Notes under the pieces: generated by a model
What the model was told of the DNA's origin: nothing
What the model saw: only the letters and a program-made list of their open reading frames with translations
Database searches by the model: none
Made by a program: the position numbers and the translations under genes
In this document: in pieces, positions 24,063 through 28,972 of the stretch
Layout: each line of letters begins with the position of its first letter
Position numbering within the stretch: the stretch's first letter is position 1
Assembly: GCA_026014605.1 (NCBI GenBank)
Contig: JAOZIC010000003.1
Span: forward strand, 1 to 28,972
Reading direction: 5' to 3'
Length of the DNA: 28,972 nt
Source: Candidatus Bathyarchaeota archaeon
GTDB taxonomy: Archaea > Thermoproteota > Bathyarchaeia > Bathyarchaeales > Bathyarchaeaceae

Positions 24063-24818
24063 TTAAAGAGGCACAATTATAGGCCTGTCCATGAAGTTTA
24101 CAACATTAACTGGCAAGTCATATACTGCTTCAATGTTTTCTGGAGTAATCACTTCATGACCGCCTGCAGCAAAAACAGTCCCGCCTTTAAGCATGATAAA
24201 CTTGTCACTGTAACGCAAAGCAAGATTGATGTCATGCATGGTCATGATTGCGGTTAAGTCGCTGTTCTTTACAACATCAACAAGAGTAGACATCATATGG
24301 TGCTGGTTACACAGGTCAAGGCTACTGGTAGGTTCATCAAGCAACAAAACTTTAGGTTCCTGCACCAGTGCTCGGGCAAGCTGAACTTTTTGCAGTTCGC
24401 CACCACTTATTTCGTTGATATACTTTAAAGAAAGTTCACTTAAACCAAGGTTGCTGATGACGTCTTTTGTTATTTTAATATCATTTTTTGAAACGTCCCA
24501 TGTGATGTGGGGTTTTCTGCCAAGTAAAACAGAATCAAAAACTGTAATCTGGGAAACATCAGCCCGCTGAGGCACATAACCTATCCGTTTAGCAACCTCA
24601 ACACGATTCATCTTGCGTAGTTCTTCTCCGTCTACTAGAATTGTGCCTTTACGGGTTTTCAGAAGACCGTTGATGCATTTGAGTAACGTAGTTTTGCCTA
24701 CTCCGTTGGGTCCAAGAATTGTTAACATTTGGTTTGCTCCAACAGCCATCTGAATGTCTTCTAATACAGCTGGCCCATTTTTGTAACAGAACTCTACATC
24801 TCTTATTTTCAGTTTCAT
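24063..24818 (-). CDS. ABC transporter ATP-binding protein, FecE/BtuD type
   Basis: ATPase of a metal-chelate or corrinoid importer, 251 residues, acting at the inner face of the membrane. Walker A is GPNGVGKTT (36-44), the Q-loop lies in YVPQRADVSQITVFDSVLLG, the signature is ISGGE (137-141), Walker B is LLLDEP (158-163), and the switch His lies in IMTMHDINLALRYSD. The order and spacing match the family that serves FecCD/BtuC permeases. It is the last gene of a five-gene minus-strand operon, and its ATG overlaps the permease stop by four bases. Substrate is not readable from the ATPase; the neighbouring CooC-type gene points to nickel or a related cofactor, by inference. Confidence 0.93.
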   Translation of the reverse strand: MKLKIRDVEFCYKNGPAVLEDIQMAVGANQMLTILGPNGVGKTTLLKCINGLLKTRKGTILVDGEELRKMNRVEVAKRIGYVPQRADVSQITVFDSVLLGRKPHITWDVSKNDIKITKDVISNLGLSELSLKYINEISGGELQKVQLARALVQEPKVLLLDEPTSSLDLCNQHHMMSTLVDVVKNSDLTAIMTMHDINLALRYSDKFIMLKGGTVFAAGGHEVITPENIEAVYDLPVNVVNFMDRPIIVPL

Positions 24819-25882
24819 TTTCTGTACCCCCGAATTAGTATAAGTAGAAACAACGGTCCACCTAGAAACGAAGTTATAACACCCACAGGAAGAACAAGCG
24901 GAGAAATGATTGTACGCGCCAAAGTATCGGATATCAACAAAATCAGTGCTCCCACCAACACAGCGGCAGGAATAACGAAGCGGTGGTCAGAGCCAATAAC
25001 ACGCCGAACCATGTGTGGAGCTAGCAAACCCACGAAACCGATGACGCCCATCAGGGAAACAATCAACGCGGCAACAAGTGAAGAGAGAACCATCCCCACG
25101 ATTGTGTGTCTGCTCACGTTCACGCCTAGGCTGCGTGCGGTGTCTATTCCTGCGTCGATGGCGTTGTAGTTCCAGCGGTTATAAATGAAGTATATGAGCA
25201 CAGGCACAGACACCACCGTAATAAGAACAAGATTATCCAACGTTATGCGGCTCAGGTCCCCAAACGTCCAGTACACTATGGAAGCGAGTTGAATCTCGTT
25301 AGCGAAATATTGGATTGCGGTGCGTGCTGCCGCAAAAATTGAGCCCATAACAACGCCTGACAACACTATGGCTTCTGGCGAGACACGGGTCAACCGTGTG
25401 AGAATAAGAACGACACCAGTGGATATCAAAGAGAAAAAGAACGCACACAGGGTCACAGCATACTGGTTGCTGATTACTACTGCGTCTTTGGTGTTACTGA
25501 ACATATTTCCTGCGTCAAGAATTACAATTGCAAAAGCAGCTCCGAACGCGGCGGCTTGGCTAAGTCCAAGAGTGTAAGGTTCGCTTAGAGGGTTTTTGAG
25601 TATACACTGCATGATTGTGCCTGCGACTGCTAGCATAGCACCCGCGACTACAGCAACGAGTACACGGGGAAAACGGATGCTCCAAGCTATTCCATTCTGG
25701 TTGAGTATCTGGTCAACTACTTCAGAGATAGACAGGTTAGCGGAGCCAATAGATAACGCCACTAAAACGGATATAACTAAAACAACGGCACAAACTGTTA
25801 GAAACATCACCTTTTTTCCGATATACTGAGAGTAATCGGGAGTGTCACCGTTTTTTGTGTCAACAGTTTTGCTGGTGTCCAA
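24815..25882 (-). CDS. ABC transporter permease, FecCD/BtuC family
   Basis: Membrane permease of a type II importer for siderophores, cobamides, haem or metal chelates. It has about nine to ten hydrophobic helices. Family landmarks are SIRFPRVLVAVVAGAMLAVAG, IMQCILKNPLSEPYTLGLS, VLSGVVMGS, ARSLGVNV, VGLLAPHMVRRVIGSDHR and LPVGVITSFLGGPLFLLILIR (pieces of well-conserved loops). The frame extends back to a TTG at 25921, overlapping the methyltransferase end. I prefer the TTG at 25882, just after that stop and downstream of AAAGGAG, giving 355 residues; an ATG at residue 39 of the longer frame is also possible. It couples with the ATPase gene through a four-base overlap. Confidence 0.9.
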   Translation of the reverse strand: MDTSKTVDTKNGDTPDYSQYIGKKVMFLTVCAVVLVISVLVALSIGSANLSISEVVDQILNQNGIAWSIRFPRVLVAVVAGAMLAVAGTIMQCILKNPLSEPYTLGLSQAAAFGAAFAIVILDAGNMFSNTKDAVVISNQYAVTLCAFFFSLISTGVVLILTRLTRVSPEAIVLSGVVMGSIFAAARTAIQYFANEIQLASIVYWTFGDLSRITLDNLVLITVVSVPVLIYFIYNRWNYNAIDAGIDTARSLGVNVSRHTIVGMVLSSLVAALIVSLMGVIGFVGLLAPHMVRRVIGSDHRFVIPAAVLVGALILLISDTLARTIISPLVLPVGVITSFLGGPLFLLILIRGYRK

Positions 25883-25883
25883 G

Positions 25884-26933
25884 TTATTTCGTACTCCTTT
25901 TTTTGGAAGGTTTTCGTGCAAAAACTATCTCGGACATTTCGTCAACAGGTACAATGTCTAAAATGTTTAGACCAGCGGCTTTCAAATGCTTGACATACTC
26001 GGCTAGGTTCACGACATCCCGTGATGAGTGGGGCTTGCTGCCAAGTTTCTTTCCATCAAAGGTTACAAAGTTCCATTCTAAGGTTTTTAATGCCTGTTCC
26101 CTAGAACTGTCTTTGAATCTTCGCAACACCAAATCTCCAGTGGGATTCAATGCATCCACAAGCTTCGGAATGAGCTCTGGGTCACTGCAACTTTGGTTGA
26201 AAGACGAAAAAATTGCGTCATAGCATTCCCCGATACGGTCAGTATAGAAGTCTCCAGAAATTACATGAACGCGGTCTGCCGTGTAATCATCGATGTACTT
26301 GCATGTTGTCGGAGTTATGGTTGGGCGATCAAATACGAATGCCTCAAGTTCGGGGTTGATAGCAGTAAAAGCGATCGAGTAGAGTCCGTGTCCGCCGCCA
26401 ACGTCAAGCAGTCTTTTCCAGCGACATACTTTCAGGTATTTTGTTACTGCTTTCATAACGTTGAAAACTGAGCCAGCTTCTGCCCATTCTGCGATGCCGA
26501 CTATCCAGTCACCATTAAACATGTCTTTTCGATTTCTGGTGATTGGACCATCCTTGAGCAGGGTTGCCAGTTGGTTCCAGTGGTTGGCGTTTCTTTTCAT
26601 GTTCTGCAGGGTGTGGCTCATGCACCGAGAAGAAGAACGTTTCAGGTAGTTATCAGCTAGTGGCGAATTAACGTATGCATCAGCCCTTTTTGTCAGCAAA
26701 CCAAGTTCGACCAGTGCATCACAAAACAGTTGAGTCATGATTTCTTGATAGCCCAGTTCTTTGGCTATTTCTTGGTAGGTTTTGGGAGTAACCGTGAAGT
26801 CAAACAGTCCGCTCTCCCATGCCGTCGTTATAAGATTATAACGCTTGAAGCCTTCCAGCGATTGCATGATTAGCGTGGAAAACGCTTTGGAGCGAGGAAA
26901 AGGGGGATTTAGTAGGTCGTCGGCGTCTTTCAT
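25884..26933 (-). CDS. Class I SAM methyltransferase, acetylserotonin/hydroxyneurosporene O-methyltransferase-like
   Basis: SAM-dependent methyltransferase of 349 residues with the COMT/ASMT plan. An N-terminal winged-helix dimerisation domain (about 20-100: LITTAWESGLFDF, YQEIAKELGYQ, ALVELGLLTKR) is followed by the catalytic Rossmann domain with LLDVGGGHGLYSIAF (176-190), acidic AFVFDRPTI, and VISGDFYTD. Where plant and bacterial members have the catalytic His in a LSHVLHDWSD-type loop, this protein has FSSFNQSCSD, so Gln247 seems to replace His. It may methylate a different group or use another base. GGGAG lies eight bases before the ATG. It sits between the binding-protein and permease genes of an importer operon, suggesting a role in handling or making the transported chelate or cofactor. 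Confidence 0.85.
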   Translation of the reverse strand: MKDADDLLNPPFPRSKAFSTLIMQSLEGFKRYNLITTAWESGLFDFTVTPKTYQEIAKELGYQEIMTQLFCDALVELGLLTKRADAYVNSPLADNYLKRSSSRCMSHTLQNMKRNANHWNQLATLLKDGPITRNRKDMFNGDWIVGIAEWAEAGSVFNVMKAVTKYLKVCRWKRLLDVGGGHGLYSIAFTAINPELEAFVFDRPTITPTTCKYIDDYTADRVHVISGDFYTDRIGECYDAIFSSFNQSCSDPELIPKLVDALNPTGDLVLRRFKDSSREQALKTLEWNFVTFDGKKLGSKPHSSRDVVNLAEYVKHLKAAGLNILDIVPVDEMSEIVFARKPSKKRSTK

Positions 26934-27001
26934 TGTTTGTTACTCCCATTTGCACCAAGTTTCAGATTTTGTTAACGTCGTTGGGTTGCGCAGGTTGTAC
27001 C

Positions 27002-28120
27002 TCAGCGTAGACTTACAGGTCCGAAGGGGGCGTAAAGTTCTGCCAGTTCATCATAGCATGGTGCTCCAACGAGGAATGTGTATATTTCGTCAGCTTTTTC
27101 TTCAGGGTCAACATCCGAGAACTGGTCTGGATACAGAACTCTTCCGACGTAGTATGCGTCGGTTAGTACCATGCCGTAGTTTAGGTGGTACCAGTTGTAG
27201 CCTATCAGTCCGTATGTGCAGTTGTTTTTTATCGCATCCAAGTCTCCATATACGTCTGCGTGGTCTGCGACATCGGCTTGGCAGAGGCTTAAGCCGTAGT
27301 AGTCAATGAATATGATGTCGGGGTTGAGGCTAGGAATTATTTCTGCATCTATGCTTACTACCGAAGTGGAACCGTCAACCATCTCGTCAGTTATCACATT
27401 CTTTGAGTTGGTTAACGTGAAAGGAGCATAGTATGCATTGGTTGAAACTATTCCATGTTTTCCACCTGACGAAAGCCCACCTACATACACGGACACCTTT
27501 TCTGAGTCAGGTATGTCTGAGGTTCGGCTGTCAAGGTCGTCGATTATGTCGTTGAAGTAGTTGATGACTTCTGTAGCTCTGTCTTCCTTGTGTAAGATTT
27601 GACCGACAAGAGTAAGTCCATCATAGAATGTTTGAATTTCGTCAGCAGTATCTAACCCACCATAAACGATGCAAACAACAGGTATTCCTGTTTGAGCCTG
27701 CAAACCGTCAAAGTCTGGGCTTCTTGCATCTGAGCAGAATATTACATCAGGATTTTGGGCTGCAATGAGTTCAGGGTCTCCACCATGACCGGGACCAATT
27801 ACAGGCAACGAAGCATATTCAGGGTGCGCCATAGCGTATGGTCGTCCAGTAGGGTCTGATTCAGTTTCTTCAACTGCGCATATCAGGTCGGCGGCGTCCA
27901 TGTAAGTGAGCACCCGCAAACAACCGGAACATACTGCAACGACCCGATTGATTTCAGTGGGAACCGTCACGGTGCGACCGGCCATGTCCACGATTTCTTG
28001 GGTTTCAGGTTCCTGTTCTGGATTACCTGAAAGATTTGGGGTAAGGGCAACTGCGATTGCGGCGACTAAAATAACTGCCACAACTGCAATTACTGCTATT
28101 AGGTGTGTTTTTTTTACCAT
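27002..28120 (-). CDS. ABC transporter substrate-binding protein, FecB/BtuF type, membrane-tethered
   Basis: Extracellular binding protein of 372 residues. The N-terminus is a long hydrophobic helix (about 5-26) without a lipobox Cys, so it is either a signal anchor or a cleaved signal. The two-lobed TroA/FecB fold is recognisable: DMAGRTVTVPTEINRVVAV, then PELIAAQNPDVIFC, AQTGIPVVCIVYG, and PSLNPDIIFIDY in the second lobe. The first lobe carries Cys64 and Cys67 (CSGC) near the expected ligand cleft. The second lobe has the NWYHLNYGMVLTDAYYVGR segment found in one subgroup of these proteins. AAAGGAG lies within the end of the CooC-type gene, and the ATG follows its stop after two bases. Likely ligands are a metal chelate or corrinoid. 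Confidence 0.9.
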   Translation of the reverse strand: MVKKTHLIAVIAVVAVILVAAIAVALTPNLSGNPEQEPETQEIVDMAGRTVTVPTEINRVVAVCSGCLRVLTYMDAADLICAVEETESDPTGRPYAMAHPEYASLPVIGPGHGGDPELIAAQNPDVIFCSDARSPDFDGLQAQTGIPVVCIVYGGLDTADEIQTFYDGLTLVGQILHKEDRATEVINYFNDIIDDLDSRTSDIPDSEKVSVYVGGLSSGGKHGIVSTNAYYAPFTLTNSKNVITDEMVDGSTSVVSIDAEIIPSLNPDIIFIDYYGLSLCQADVADHADVYGDLDAIKNNCTYGLIGYNWYHLNYGMVLTDAYYVGRVLYPDQFSDVDPEEKADEIYTFLVGAPCYDELAELYAPFGPVSLR

Positions 28121-28122
28121 TT

Positions 28123-28896
28123 TTAGTTTTGACTCCTTTGTGAAGTTTGAATTACAAAATTTGTTACATCATCTAATCCGGACGCGGTTACGTCCATTTC
28201 TTCGCCGCTGAGGCCTTTTTCTTGGATTTCAGAACTGAAGGGGATTTGAGCGATTACCTTCTGTTCGCCAAGTTGTTGTATCATGGCAGCGGCAAGTTGG
28301 TCATTGATTTTGTTAAGAATAAAATAAACAGGCTTGTTTGCTTCACCCACCATTGCAGCGGTTTTCTTGGATAGTTTAATGGACTCGTATGAGGGGTCCA
28401 AAACCATTAAAACGACATCAACCCCAGTTGCTACACCTCTGGCCAGGTGTTCTGTTCCTGCTTCGGTGTCGATTATTGCTACGTCTTTTGGTTCAAGTTT
28501 TAGGTGGGTAACAAAATCTTTAGAGAGTCCACCCATTGGGCACGCGCAACCTTCGCCAAAATGTTGCAGTTTTCCGATTTGCATAAGGTATAGGTCATCT
28601 TTTTTTGAGATGCATTCAACGGGTATTTGGTCTATTGTCCAGTTTTGGTTGATTACGGGGGTCTTTTTTCCGTCGTAGTATGCTGTTAGTATTTTGCTTA
28701 GTAATGTTTTTTTTCCGCCCATTTGATCCATGAGTGATGTTGGGCTCTCTAGTCCAAGTTGGTTGTTGAGTCCGTAGTTTGATTCGTCTGTGTCCACGAC
28801 TAGGACTCTGTATCCTTTTTGGAGCAGGTTTTTTGCGAGTATGGAAGCGATTGTGCTTTTTCCGCTGCCTCCTTTTCCGCAGATTAATATTTTCAT
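28123..28896 (-). CDS. cooC: CooC/AcsF-type nickel-insertion ATPase (MinD-like P-loop)
   Basis: Deviant-Walker ATPase of 257 residues in the SIMIBI class. The P-loop GKGGSGKST (7-15) has the signature Lys8. The nucleotide-linked Asp residues lie in VVDTDESN and IIDTEAGTEH (Asp143). Cys117 and Cys119 (GCACP) form the CxC motif which, in CooC dimers, binds Ni at the dimer interface; CooC/AcsF insert nickel into the C- or A-cluster of CO dehydrogenase/acetyl-CoA synthase. No CODH genes are in the window, so the client is inferred. It is the first gene of a five-gene minus-strand operon, starting ATG with GGGGAA upstream, and is coupled to the binding-protein gene. A role in another metalloenzyme is possible. 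Confidence 0.9.
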   Translation of the reverse strand: MKILICGKGGSGKSTIASILAKNLLQKGYRVLVVDTDESNYGLNNQLGLESPTSLMDQMGGKKTLLSKILTAYYDGKKTPVINQNWTIDQIPVECISKKDDLYLMQIGKLQHFGEGCACPMGGLSKDFVTHLKLEPKDVAIIDTEAGTEHLARGVATGVDVVLMVLDPSYESIKLSKKTAAMVGEANKPVYFILNKINDQLAAAMIQQLGEQKVIAQIPFSSEIQEKGLSGEEMDVTASGLDDVTNFVIQTSQRSQN

Positions 28897-28958
28897 TTTT
28901 GTTGTTCCCCAAGGGTATTTGTTTTATGTGAAAGTGAAATACGAAATTCAATCACAAT

Positions 28959-28970
28959 TAATAAGTATTA
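28959..28970 (-). promoter_or_regulatory. AT-rich palindrome/TATA-like element upstream of the CooC-type operon
   Basis: TAATAAGTATTA is an inverted repeat with five-base arms (TAATA/TATTA) around two bases, placed about 65 bases before the ATG. It could be a TATA box, an operator, or both. The window ends two bases later, so its full extent is unknown. A nearby pair, GTGA and TCAC, spans 28933-28954. Confidence 0.3.
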
Positions 28971-28972
28971 CT

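Noticed and set aside
28334..28678. 114-codon frame antisense to the CooC-type gene
   Set aside because: Low-complexity product with no family signature; the minus-strand gene has intact catalytic motifs.

Overview
The window is archaeal. It encodes a separate Kae1 and Bud32 plus Pcc1 (KEOPS), an archaeal S15, an archaeal RecJ-like DHH protein, a 20S proteasome beta subunit, an FtsJ/RlmE enzyme and a TFE-beta-like winged-helix protein with four cysteines. It also has many TTG/GTG starts and TATA-like boxes just upstream of genes. TFE-beta, the unfused KEOPS genes, a PsmB resembling the non-catalytic crenarchaeal type, and a family of NosD-like surface proteins ending in IPEF[GPS][ST] plus a membrane helix fit an anaerobic TACK-type archaeon, probably Bathyarchaeia. 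That placement is inference, because there is no rRNA to test it.

Layout. (1) 171-4144, minus strand: two tandem NosD-like beta-helix surface proteins. The second is a fusion of two beta-helix proteins. (2) 4363-7655, plus strand: a DUF5615 PIN-like protein, then XTP/dITP diphosphatase, ribosomal protein S15, a RecJ-like DHH protein and Pcc1, a housekeeping run of information-processing genes. (3) 7717-12652, plus strand: three consecutive NosD-like proteins with IPEFGS C-termini, two of them separated from their neighbour by a near-identical 70-base intergenic element. (4) 12636-16412: a phosphodiesterase/alkaline-phosphatase-superfamily enzyme (minus) and a receiver-PAS-histidine kinase hybrid (plus). 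(5) 16425-18088, minus: Bud32 and Kae1, overlapping by one base. (6) 18311-20115, plus: TFE-beta, RlmE and a DUF4152 nuclease-like protein. (7) 20120-22637, minus: a glycosyltransferase, an AMMECR1 protein and the proteasome beta subunit. (8) 22736-23968, minus: a sixth NosD-like gene. (9) 24063-28896, minus: a five-gene operon, in transcription order a CooC-type P-loop ATPase with a CxC site, a FecB/BtuF-type binding protein, a class I methyltransferase, a FecCD/BtuC-type permease and its ATPase.

How the genes work together. Kae1, Bud32 and Pcc1 would act in tRNA t6A synthesis, with S15, RlmE and TFE-beta serving translation and transcription. The NosD-like proteins probably make up part of the cell surface. 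The terminal operon looks like a metal or metal-chelate (or corrinoid) acquisition system tied to maturation of a metalloenzyme such as CO dehydrogenase/acetyl-CoA synthase. The pairing of a CooC-type ATPase with an importer and a methyltransferase that lacks the usual catalytic His is the strongest candidate for an undescribed system here. Other points of note are the proteasome beta subunit with Ala at the position of the catalytic Thr1, the double-beta-helix fusion, and the shared regulatory repeat of the NosD genes.

No intergenic stretch exceeds about 230 bases. I saw no rRNA, tRNA, CRISPR array or insertion sequence.
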